A stretch of DNA of 64,000 bases, taken from positions 68,135,152 to 68,199,151 of the forward strand of contig CM036756.1 in NCBI GenBank assembly GCA_020796225.1. Direction: 5' to 3'. Position 1 is the first letter of the stretch. Each line of letters begins with the position of its first letter. The position numbers and the translations under genes are program-made. The DNA is from Arion vulgaris. Taxonomy: Eukaryota; Mollusca; Gastropoda; Stylommatophora; Arionidae. Under the pieces are notes generated by a model. The model made no database searches. It was given only the letters and a program-made list of their open reading frames with translations, and was not told the origin of the DNA. Shown one piece after another: positions 21,245 through 31,700 of the stretch.

Positions 21245-22255
21245 AAGATTGCAGACTAGTCATGTCAAGTCTTACTATACTGTAAGCATGGATCCAAGTG
21301 TTCAAGACAAGACAACTATCACATTTTCTGAGTTATTGCACCTTTACGTTGGATGACAGTTATCAAACAGCTACACATATTGGTTGTCTATTGTCAGGTC
21401 GAATCATTATCATTCTGGTTACTTTTCAACAAGAGACGGTGCATGAATATTGTTTGGTAGTACTCAGATGTGTATACATGAAGTACTTGTCAGATTTTTC
21501 AAACAGAAAACCCCATTTTGAAGACAAAAGCTCAAACTACTTATGGCAATGCAAGCAAACATTCATCAATAGTCCGTATGTCTTTAAGTTTTATTATAAC
21601 ATATTGGTCATTTAGTAATAGAAGTGATATATATCTGACCTTACAATTGACCCTCATATCAAATAAACCACATAACTAAGAGATACCTACAACTAGTTAT
21701 ATCCAATAATACACAATAAAATACTATTTGATAAAAATGAGCATCTATGCCATAAAAGTTCTAGCTCGTTGTCTGAAACAACAATAGCAATAAAACAATT
21801 ATAACAGTATTTACAAACAAACTCATAGATTTAGAATTGAAGTTCTGTGTTAATATAATCACCATCACTATCAACAAAACAACACGGTAGTTCTCAAGAA
21901 GAAAACGTTGTCAACGTGAAAAAAATGCTTCAATATTAATTATAATGTGGTCCGCCAATGCGTTTACTTAGGTACGCATACGCACAAAAATACTAAATAA
22001 ATTTAGAAATATAGTAAGCAGCAATAAAATGTAATATTTGAAGAAAATGATACAAGATTTTTAGAAGAAGATAGAAGAATTAATAAACACAATGATTATA
22101 TGTATAAAGAAATAGAAATGAGAATATACGTTACTATAATGTCCATTGTTTTTCCCCAGGTGGATGATGGGATTGGTTGTCCACTCTTGCCGGTAAGCAT
22201 AGGTGTGGGAGCTTTAATTTGTGTTCCAGGGTCAGATGAGTTGCTTTTGTATTAT
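21245..22255. other. No supported gene
   Basis: AT-rich sequence. The open frame at 21298-21615 has no splice context or known motif. Confidence 0.4.
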
Positions 22256-22690
22256 ATCTGTGTTATATTTATTCCAACTCTCTGCTATCAGTGCCAAACA
22301 TGGCCCCTGACTAAGACACAAGAAAGAAAGATTACAACATGTGAAATGAGATGTCTACGAAAAGCTGTCAACGTTACAAGGCGAGATAGAGTGAGAAACG
22401 AGAATATCAGAAGCATCGTTGGTACTATACCATGCATACAGTACATCGAGCAAGCAAAGATTCAAGTGGTTCGGCCATCTAATGAGAATGGAACCACATT
22501 TACTACCATCATGTGCTTATAACAATCGACACGCAGGGCGCAGAGCACGAGGCAGGCCAAGAACACGATGTATAGATAACATTTCAGAGTCCCTGCGAAA
22601 GCATGGACTGACAACGTCAAGCGCAACACACCTGACACAAAATAGGAAACTAACTCTCCCCACGTCGCTTCACGGCAAATGTGGTTAAGA
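22256..22690 (+). mobile_element. LINE RT C-terminal fragment
   Basis: Frames switch mid-way. First comes a CQTWPLT segment with CEMRCLRKAVNVTRRDR, then the next frame gives FKWFGHLMRMEPHLLP and GRRARGRPRTRCIDNI. This is a decayed LINE end. Confidence 0.8.
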
Positions 22691-22774
22691 TAAGATAAGA
22701 TTTTTTTCTTGGTCTTCCCTTGGCTCTAGTACCTGCTCTGTTTTTATTGTATGCTGTTATCAGTTATCAGTTAT

Positions 22775-22890
22775 ATGAGGACTATCATCATAGCACTCCG
22801 GACATGTCCATAGGTGCTTCGATCTCCGCCTCAGCAAATCCAGCAGCGTACAGCAACCCAACACGCCAGTTCGATGTTGATTAATCAATC
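22775..22890 (-). mobile_element. Interspersed repeat fragment (as 2705-2925)
   Basis: The reverse complement shares GGACATGTCCATAGG-type sequence, the CGAAGCACC region and the TTGATTAATCAACATCGAAC segment with 2705-2925. Confidence 0.55.
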
Positions 22891-22999
22891 TCTTTGTATG
22901 CTGTTATTGGTGGTTGGTTGTATTCTACTAGAATGTATCATATCAATATAGAAATTATTTTCTTCTGAGGATGAGTGTGTTAGAATACAAATTATGAGA

Positions 23000-23155
23000 A
23001 CTATGTAGCAAGTGGAAGTGAGCTCGATTACAACCCAAGAGTGCCTGGTTAAAACTCCGTGGCGGGTAGTTTTGAAGCAAGCTTGTTGTCGTGGATTTTT
23101 TAACATGGTAAAAATAGACCTTACCGTTCAGAAAGCAATGACTAACTACTGAAAG
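23000..23155 (+). mobile_element. SINE3 copy, 3' truncated
   Basis: It contains GTGGAAGTGAGCTCGATTAC, GCCTGGTTAAAACTCCG and ACCGTTCAGAAAGCAATGAC, then ends within the body. Confidence 0.8.
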
Positions 23156-23292
23156 AAGAATAAAAGAAGAAAGGAGAAAGACCACGGAGAACATGGATTC
23201 TGATGTAACTGGTGATTAGAACATGACGGCTACAGAGACCTATGAGAAAGAGAGAAATCACGAAAGAATGTTAGGGCTGCAAAGTTCTATTC
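23156..23292 (+). mobile_element. LINE C-terminal scrap
   Basis: AGAAAGACCACGGAGAACAT and ACATGACGGCTACAGAGACC match the LINE end at 54350-54430. Confidence 0.6.
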
Positions 23293-23645
23293 TTTTTTTC
23301 TTTTTTCAATCCTGTTTGCCTCACAGCGTCAGGATAAGAAGGGATTTTTAGAACGGGCTCTTCTGTGCGCTTCATAAATAGTGTCTTTCATTGCGTCTGT
23401 TATTTCTGAGGTCCATCTTTTGTGTGGCCGACCTTTTGCTTTGTATCCATTGTATCGGAGCAACATTGCTCTTCGAGGTGCACTGCTTGTTGATAATCTG
23501 CTTATGTGGCCGAACCATTTAATTTGTTGTATCTTGATGAAGTTTAGTGCTAATGTTGTGCCAATTTTTTCCCCTGATGTCTTCAGTTCTCAGCCGGTCT
23601 TTTCTTGTTACCCCCAGCATTCTGGTTCACTACAAGTAATTTTAC
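23293..23645 (-). mobile_element. LINE C-terminal fragment (KWFGH family)
   Basis: The minus strand encodes pieces of IKWFGHISR-like, QRAMLLRYNGYKAK-like and KDAISLMKHYL-like segments as in 35396-35632. The 3' end is the CTGACGCTGTGAGGCAAAC consensus on that strand. Confidence 0.78.
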
Positions 23646-24004
23646 AATGATGATGTATGTATGTATGTATATGTATATGTGCTAGATTGTAAGGCTAGAA
23701 ATCTAGGATGTATAGAATAAGTTAACAATGCATTGCATAGCATTTTCATTATGACACAATATTAGACAATGTGACTAGCACTTTCAAGATTATTTTTTTT
23801 AAAGTGGGCCTTACTCGACAGTGCCCCAACGAGTGGACCGGAAACAGTACCACTGAACGTGTAAACTCGAGTTTCTCATCCTTTCGGAAAGAACTGTTCA
23901 GAGTTTGTTTAGTGTGCCATTTTGGTGTTTATTATCAATATAAACTCAAAAATTCCTATACTTCTTGGTACTTTTCTTCATGCTCCATATCATATTTCGT
24001 ATAT

Positions 24005-24028
24005 TAAATGTAATATTATATATATATA

Positions 24029-24066
<38 letters not shown>

Positions 24067-24070
24067 TATA
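24005..24070. repeat. (TA)n microsatellite
   Basis: A near-perfect TA run. Confidence 0.95.
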
Positions 24071-24265
24071 TATGGTTTTATTGTTTATCTTCTTTTTTAA
24101 ATTTCTACTTATTTTGCATTATTTCATTATTTGTTTTTAGTCACAGATATTATTTTAAGCCTTGTCTGATTCTATATTTTCTGTGCTGTAAGAGTGAGTT
24201 TCTTCCTTTGGTTGTATCCTGTGCTTGATAAAGGCCTATTGGTCGAAACGTTGCTGTGTATTGTG

Positions 24266-24421
24266 TATTTGCTTAGTAGGGGATGAAAGCCTCTTTAAGC
24301 CGAGGCACGCCCTCTCAACCTAAGGCGAACCTTTTATTGGTTATATCAGAGCGTGTAGGCCAACAAACATGAAAAAATAAAGAATTAACTCTTTTCGGAG
24401 AATCCAAGAATATTTCCTAAT
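24266..24421 (-). mobile_element. SINE9 copy, reverse
   Basis: It is an inverted copy of 25402-25564, sharing GCCGAGGCACGCCCTCTCAA, GTTATATCAGAGCGTGTAGG and TCGGAGAATCCAAGAATAT. No target duplication could be fixed for this copy. Confidence 0.78.
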
Positions 24422-24429
24422 GTATTGAT

Positions 24430-24644
24430 CAGTGGCGGCTCGTGGTCATTTTTCTTGCCAGACACACATTTTCGGGAAAATCATGGTTTTTTAACATTTA
24501 CTATTCCGGGAAGTTATTTCCCTATCGATTATTGGTGGGGTTGGGCCCCACTGGCCCTTAATGATGAGCCTCCCCTGATTACACGTTACACATTATTTTT
24601 CGTCGGGCCCGGCCCCTCTGGCCCTTAACGACGAGCCGCCACTG
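24430..24644. mobile_element. hAT-type MITE, 8-bp target duplication
   Basis: The termini CAGTGGCGGCTCGT and ACGAGCCGCCACTG are inverted. Exact GTATTGAT octamers flank the element (24422-24429 and 24645-24652). It is 215 bp and has no transposase. A relative is at 57363-57528. Confidence 0.95.
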
Positions 24645-25289
24645 GTATTGATATTGTTTTTGTATTTTGTAAATCTACAGTTCTTTGTTTTTACTTGTTT
24701 CGCCTTTTGATGTTTATGAAAGTTCCAACTCTGGTCGCGAGCAAGCATTGGAGACTTCACTTTGATCTTAACCTAAAAAAAAACCCGAGAAACTAAAGAA
24801 ACGTTGAAAAACAACGTTCAACCTTCAATATGAAACGTAGTAGGATAGCAACTCAACGACTAGAACTTGATGATAACAAGATGCCGTTATCACTTACTTC
24901 CCTTTCCCTAAAAAAAAGGAACAATATGTTGTAATTGTTTACTTCCCCTTTTTTCATAAATCGAGCGTAGCCATAGATGTACTTTCAATGTAAGAATGTA
25001 AGAACTTCAACTACACTTTGCTCTAATACTTGCAATCTTATTAGTTGAATATGTTCTGACTCTGTTTATGTCATGTTTAAGTAATCTATCACATATTGTA
25101 TCAACCGTTATGTCAAAGATCTCAATGAACATACATTTTAACAAGCAGAAGAAACAATATGAAAAATATAAATAAAATAATATTTTTTGTATCCTTTTCA
25201 GACCTTAGGATATTTTCTCTCTCGATCCCTAGATCTTAGGATATGAAGTGCATGTCACTTAGTCTTTCTAAGCTCTAGTGTGCAGAAGG

Positions 25290-25850
25290 TAGGGGAGCCA
25301 ATTCCTTTCCTCAAGTGTGGAACATCGCACAGCAAACATCCACACGATCCCAGCAGCATACTAAACAGAAAACTGCACACAACAATATTTCTCCTAAGAA
25401 CTGAATATTATATTCTTGGATTCTCCGAAAGGAGTTAATTCTTATTTTTCATGTTTGTTGGCCTACACGCTCTGATATAACCAATAAAAGGTTCGCCTTA
25501 GGTTGAAAGGGCGTGCCTCGGCTTAAAGAGGCTTTAATCCCTTACTTAACAAACAAACAAACAATTCTCCTAAGAACAAGTCACTGCAGGTTCAACCATC
25601 ACATGCACAGATTAAAGACTGATCAGAATGCACAGTGTGCATGCCAGACAGAAACACAGAATCCGGAGCAGATCCTGCAGTCATTTTCATCATACATACA
25701 TCAACGAAACGAAACATGATCTCATGAACAAAGCTTACAGAGCAAGCTGTGATGAACTCTCTAGGAACTCCAACTGACATGCAGCTACATAGAGACATCA
25801 CATCTCATGGTTTAGTCGAGCATACGAAACCGAACGCAAAGAAGAAGAAG
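25290..25850 (+). mobile_element. LINE tail remnant split by SINE9
   Basis: The left part encodes a KCGTSHSKHPHDPS-like and LHTTIFLLRT segment. The right part encodes RTSHCRFNHHMHRLK and CACQTETQNPEQILQ, the cysteine tail after RNase H. An AAG-rich run ends it near 25840. Confidence 0.75.
25402..25564 (+). mobile_element. SINE9 with (ACAA)n tail and 13-bp target duplication
   Basis: Direct repeats TTCTCCTAAGAAC (25389-25401 and 25565-25577) bracket the element inside a LINE tail. The 3' end is TTAACAAACAAACAAACAA. No clear tRNA boxes are seen, so the origin of its 5' part is unknown. Confidence 0.85.
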
Positions 25851-25999
25851 AAGAACCTACATCCCGCTTGTGTCCTAGTCGACAGGCGAATTCCTACGCA
25901 ATACACGAATCTGTCCCTACATGAATCATAGATACAATTGCTTTTCAATTGTATGATGAACTTGGGAACAACCCTGTCGTTCACTGTCTGACTTCTTTC

Positions 26000-26405
26000 T
26001 TCTTCTGCGTTCTCACTAGATTGGGATTTCGGATTCTCTAATAAAGGCAGCCGTCTGTCTCAGATTATCAGCCACGCCATACAGTTTGTCTTGGACACTA
26101 GTGTAAGTGGGCCACCTCTTTCTTCTCAAGTCTGCATACTGGGGGCAGTTCTGTAGGATATAATTCCTATGATTTCTGCTTCCCCGTTTGTGCCGACCTC
26201 TTCCTGCAGTAAGTTTTGGCCACCCTCGTGATGGTAAGTCTGACATTCTTACTGCGTGGCTAAATCTCAGAGGCAGATTGGCAACCGTAGAATCCGTTAT
26301 CCCATTGCGCATTGTGAGGGGTCGTTCACCATGTTATGCGCCTTACGGCCTGGTGCATCCGTTTTCTGCAAGCATTTGTTTCGGGTTAGCATTCCCTAAC
26401 TGTCT
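26000..26405 (-). mobile_element. LINE tail remnant (post-RNase H cysteine region)
   Basis: One uninterrupted minus-strand frame of 98 codons contains VRMSDLPSRGW, YILQNCPQYADLRRKRWPTY and a final FIRESEIPI. It is better preserved than the plus-strand relative at 4036-4620. Confidence 0.8.
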
Positions 26406-26594
26406 GACTGAGAAACCAGAACCATACACACGAACCAATACAATATTAAAGTATAAGAAGTATATGAATGTTCTGACACAATCAAAGTTCTTCAAATACA
26501 CCATCAAATTCTTTGTCGTCACATGAGAACCAGTCACTAAAGTCACATTTTTTACACAAATGAAAATATATCTAAAACCGAACATTCTGACATT

Positions 26595-26865
26595 CTGAAC
26601 ACCCGTATAGAGTGTGGCCGCAAGGAGGACTTTCTTTTAAACCAATCCATATCAACTGCAAGATTGCAAGAGCTGGGATTGAAGATTGGAGTGGCAGAAA
26701 ATACCCAACACAACAGGTATAAGAGTAGGCGCATCAATCAATAATGAACTGGTAAGGCTAGTTGCTGGAACGCTGTTGGAGATTTTGCGAAGGAGATCGA
26801 AGCGCCTATGAACATGCCCGCAGTGCAATGAAGATATTCCAAACTAAAACTGAAACTTGAAACCG
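26595..26865 (+). mobile_element. Interspersed repeat (as 2705-2925)
   Basis: It aligns with 2705-2925: ATTGCAAGAGCTGGGATTGA, then AATGAACTGGTAAGGC, ending AAGATATTCCAAACTAAAAC. Confidence 0.65.
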
Positions 26866-27189
26866 AAAACCAGAGCACTGATTTAGATTTCTAAATTCGG
26901 CCGAGCCAGGGAATAACACGTTATCGTAACATGTACCATATCCTGGTATTCTAGATATATCCTCTTGGTATACCGTTTGAGATATAAGGCTTTCACCAAA
27001 TATTTCCAGTGTTGTCGTTCTGCCACCTTTCTACCAATTAATTCCCATGTCAGGCTAAAATCTCACACTTCTCTTTCCACAATTTTTCTCCATGTTTATT
27101 CTAGTATTGCGCACTTATAGGGGTGATCGCAAGTTATACATGAATTCTTTAAGATATCATATCTTCAAGTATTAGCATGTCCCTTAGGA

Positions 27190-27325
27190 AAAGTCTCATT
27201 CATCACAGTACGCATAAAAAGCTCTCTGTCTCTTGCAAGTTCTCTGGCCTCTTCTAGCGTTATGTTCAAGGTTTCTTTGATATCCTTTTGCCACCTTTGT
27301 CTTGGTCGTACCCTGCCTCATTTCT
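27190..27325 (-). mobile_element. LINE C-terminal scrap
   Basis: The minus strand resembles the 43120-43220 LINE end (AAAGGATATCAAAGAAACC and GCCAGAGAACTTGCAAGAGA). Confidence 0.65.
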
Positions 27326-27589
27326 AATATCCTATCTATTATCCTGTATATTTTAGCAAATTATCAGAAATATATGATTGCATAGAATGAAAGTCTAGCA
27401 GTATATATTATAACATGTTCAGCATTTCATGGACAGCAAATTACAGTAATACAATATAGTTAATATATAATACATAGATACACAATATACGTATATACAT
27501 AATTACAGGTAGAAGAGCACATATGTAATCTTAAAGTCATTAAATATGTATATGTCTATGTGGAAACAAAATAGAAAGATTCATGCATG

Positions 27590-27897
27590 CACAAAAACAT
27601 GCAAACACAATCACTTAAGTATATATACTCATTACAATCACTAAAACCCATATAAACCATATGCACGCACATATGCTATTGCTATCTCTCTCTCTTGGAC
27701 ACATACATACACATACTGACATTCCCTCATCTATTTGTGTGCACCCACACACACACTCCCACAACATGTCACACACTCCAACCACAGTTGCACACTTAAT
27801 TACTCCTATACATATTTCCTTTGTTGTACACACATATATACCAAGCGGGCGCGTACAAACACACAAATACATACATACAACAAACAAGCCACACATT
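27590..27897 (-). other. Likely ARID3 3' UTR, GT-rich
   Basis: Immediately downstream of the ARID3 stop, the minus strand is rich in TATGTGTGTG and GTATGTATGTAT runs (CA repeats on the plus strand). It is presumed 3' UTR. I could not find a convincing AATAAA, so the end is not fixed. Confidence 0.45.
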
Positions 27898-28007
27898 CTA
27901 AACTCCAAGACGGTGTGGGTGCTGGGCGAACAAAACTCCTTGGTACATGATACCATTGATCTCCATACTGATGACTAAGGATGTATCGATTTCTGATCTG
28001 CCATCAT
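27898..28007 (-). CDS. ARID3: ARID3 last coding exon (REKLES beta part)
   Basis: Acceptor TTTGTGTTGCAG; two bases complete a codon, then 35 codons and TAG at 27900-27898. It encodes ISMEINGIMYQGVLFAQ followed by a short HPHRLGV end. The glycines and the LFAQ motif are the conserved core of the family's C-terminal domain. Confidence 0.93.
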
Positions 28008-28173
28008 CTGCAACACAAATACAACCAATCTTGAAAATATACCGTTATTATATAGTATCTTCTTAAGTGATAGTCTACTACTACTACTGCTACTACTACT
28101 ACTACTACTACACTACTACTACTACACTACTACTACTACCTACTACTAATACTAATACTCTACTACTACTACT

Positions 28174-28218
<45 letters not shown>

Positions 28219-28738
28219 TACTTCTACTACTACTACTACTACTGCTACTACTACTACTACTACTACTACTTACTACTACTACTACTACTACTTACTACTA
28301 CTTCTACTACTACTACTACTAATTACTAATACTTCTACTACTACATACCTAACTACTTCTACTACTATCTTCTACTACCTACCTACTACTTCTACTCTCT
28401 ACTACTCTACCTACTCTCTACTGCTACTACTACTACTACTACTATTACTAATACTACTACTACTACTATCCTTACTACTCTACTAATGCTACTACTACTT
28501 ACTATACTACTATAATAACCTAGCCTCTACTACTAGCTAATGCTTCTACTGCTCTATCTGACTGCTACTCTCTCTACTCTACTTCTTTACTACTACTACC
28601 ACTACTCACTACTACTACTACTACTACTACCACCACTACTACTACTAATGCTCTACTACTACTAATGCTCTACTACTACCACTACTACTACTGCTACTAC
28701 TATTACTACTACTACTACTGCTGCTACTACTACTACTA

Positions 28739-28784
<46 letters not shown>

Positions 28785-31700
28785 TTACTCTTTACTACTT
28801 CTACTAATGCTACTACTACTTTACTATTACTACTACTAATAATTCCTCTCGAACCGTCATACGTTACATAGGCCGGTAAGAAATGTCTTCATACCGCTCT
28901 ATCCTGGGTACCTCGCTCAATCTCCTCCATGGAACTGAGACCAATATTTCTTGCCTCTCTCAGCAAAGTTCGTTTCAGGGCTCCTTAAACCCTTTCGCTG
29001 CTACATACTTTCTGAAGGCTGAGCTAAAAATAGCTACTCTTAGTTTCTAGGTCACAAACGTGAATGTACGCTTATAGCAGTGACAGTAGCAATATATAAC
29101 ATGTTAACACGTCTTTAGCCCACAGAGAAAGATATAACAGACGTGTTAATCCGTCTTTGAAGTGAATGGGAAAACGTATATATACGTCCTTAGCAGCTAA
29201 AGGGTTAAGTCGTCCTCTCTTTCTTGAACCCTTTGCATCCCACTTCAATGCCTGCTTTGAAATTCGTTGATCATTTCTTCTCAAGGTGTGTCCAACATAT
29301 CTCCATCTTCTCTTTCTTATAACAGTTGTCACTACTTATTACTACTGCAGAATCAAAACCAGCTAGTTCCCAGTTAAAGAATAAGAATATACATATAGTA
29401 TTACTTACAACATATAATTATGAGAGAATAGAGAATGACATACATAATCACACACACTAGTAATACATAATCACTCACTTCGACTAGTAATACATAATCA
29501 CTCACTTCGACTAGTAATACATAATCACTCACTTCGACTAGTAATTTTAAAATGTGCACTGTTCAAGCCTCCAGGCAAGATTCTATCATTGTCTGCTAGA
29601 AGGCGTTTCCTAGGTGGACCATCATCCATGGAGAGCCGAGTAGCCTGTTCCATCTTTCTTGTAGCCTCTTCCATGGCTCTGGACGCAGCTTCCATTGCAA
29701 GGGCGTCGCGCTCTGTCAAGCCCCGATGATGAGCGGGAAGTGGAGTTGGTGGTAGACTGTCGTCGTGTACTGAAAAACAATATTTATGTACAATGTTAAT
29801 CTAGTTATTTATTATTGTAGTTTTAGTTTAGTCGTCGGATCATCACCACTGCACATCTAACAAATTAGTTCTTCAATGCTTCAATCTCCTCCTAAGTATG
29901 TCTTTCAGCTTGTGGCGACTAGCGACTCTGGTTCTTTATTGGTTTACTATTCTTCTTTGGCTACCAGCATAGTGTTCTTATCGCGCTGGAGTACTGGTGA
30001 CTATCCCTCTGTGTGTGCGGGTTCATTTCCGCGGGATGGCAGAAAAAGGAACAGATTCCCCAGATTTACGCTGTTCGTGGCACCGAACCGAAGGGTTACG
30101 ATGTCCATGGTACCGAGCCGAAGAGCTGAAAAGCTCAAGTGCTTCTGGATCGGAAAAAATAATCTAGCTACATCATATTTGACTTGCAATTCTTGCAGTC
30201 TGGTTAGTCTTGTAGATTCACCACTATTACTTGAATCATGTACACGTCATCTCTCTCTTAGGAAATTTATAATATCAGCCTGGTCTATTGCTCGCCCGTT
30301 TTTTTACAGCAGCCCTACCTGGAAGCCTATCGGTGCGTTATTTCCTCTTATACCTGCATGCCTTGGCACAAAATAAAACTATTTTTGTCAGCATAGACCT
30401 CCTCAGCGACTCCATCCATTGTCTCCGAGCCCAGCCTGTTTCAATCTTCCTGCCTATTTATTTATTAATCATTTGTTAGTTCTTCTTCTTCTTCTTCTTC
30501 GCGTTCGTTCTTTATCACCAATTTTAATCACTCTTTGTAATAAGTTTGATCTTTGCCAAGAACGTGTATACTTTGTACATTGGTTTGGTAGACCCCTAAA
30601 CGCACATATTTCTACACGTTTAGGACATGTGCATCCGATTTCAGCCTAACCTCCTTAGCCGCCTCTTACGACATGTGTGGCAGATAACAGTGGTTCTATT
30701 CTTTACACCCCAAATTTGGGCCCCGGTAACCACTGGGCGCATTTGTTAGTAAACCTACTTCATAACACTCAGGACATGACCAATATTTACACAGTCTTCA
30801 CCAGCAGATAGTTTTATATTTGCTCCAGAAGTGTTGCATCTGTGGATGTTAGTCCATATTGTTGTGAGATTTCTGAGATGTCATTTAGTCATCGGGTTCT
30901 CGGTCTTCCTTGTGCATTGCTCTGATACCATGTTGTCTATTGCTATAGGCGCGTCATGGCAATAAACAACTGTCGAATTTGATATTAAACTAGATGCAAG
31001 TTATCCAAGTTTAAGTATCTTGGAAAAGGGCAGGGCAATTATATTGCTCTACCTTATTGGAAGTTTAGTGTTCTTGGAAAAGGGGCAGGGCAATTATATT
31101 GTTCTACCTTATTGGAAGTTTAGTGTTCTTGGAAAAGGGGCAGGGCAATTATATTGTTCTACTTTATTGGAAGTTTAGTATTCTTGGAAAAGGGGCAGGG
31201 TAATTATATTGTTCTACTTTATTGGAAGTTTAATATTCTTGGAAAAGGGGCAGGGAAGTTATATTGCTCTACCTTATTGCAAGTTTAATATCCTAGAGCT
31301 AGCTGCTACCTTTTGTTAGACGATGTACTGACACCTACAAATGCCCGCCTGTCCAGCGTGTTCGTAGCGTGTTGGACTGCGGGTGACTAGCCCTCTGTGA
31401 GTGCGGGTTCAATTCCTCGGGCTGGCAGAAAAGCCACAGGTTTCCCAGATTCACGCTGTTCGTGGCACCGAACCGAAGGGTTACGATGTCCATGGTACCG
31501 AGCCGAAGAGCTGAAAAGCTCAAGTGCTTCTGGATCGGAAAAAATAATCTAGCTACATCATATTTGACTTGCAATTCTTGCAGTCTGGTTAGTCTTGTAG
31601 ATTCACCACTATTACTTGAATCATGTACACGTCATCTCTCTCTTAGGAAATTTATAATATCAGCCTGGTCTATTGCTCGCCCGTTTTTTTACAGCAGCCC

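Larger units (their letters stand above)
30071..31455. repeat. Tandem duplication, copy 1 (about 1.38 kb)
   Basis: The unit runs from mid-SINE1 through unique sequence (CTAGCTACATCATATTTGAC), a reverse SINE4, more unique DNA and a 55-bp minisatellite to the middle of the next SINE1. Copy 2 starts at 31456 and is nearly identical. Confidence 0.93.

Noticed and set aside
22160..22192. 33-nt micro-exon between TTTTTCCCCAG and GTAAGC
   Set aside because: The splice sites look good, but there are no neighbouring exons of matching phase, and LINE sequence starts just downstream.
24266..25564. Foldback transposon of about 1.3 kb with 150-bp inverted arms
   Set aside because: The right arm has its own 13-bp target duplication and a (ACAA)n tail inside a LINE, so the arms are two separate SINE9 insertions.
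28067..28486. 139-codon open frame of Tyr, Thr and Leu
   Set aside because: It is the translation of a (CTA)n tract, has no splice or start context, and lies on the strand opposite ARID3.
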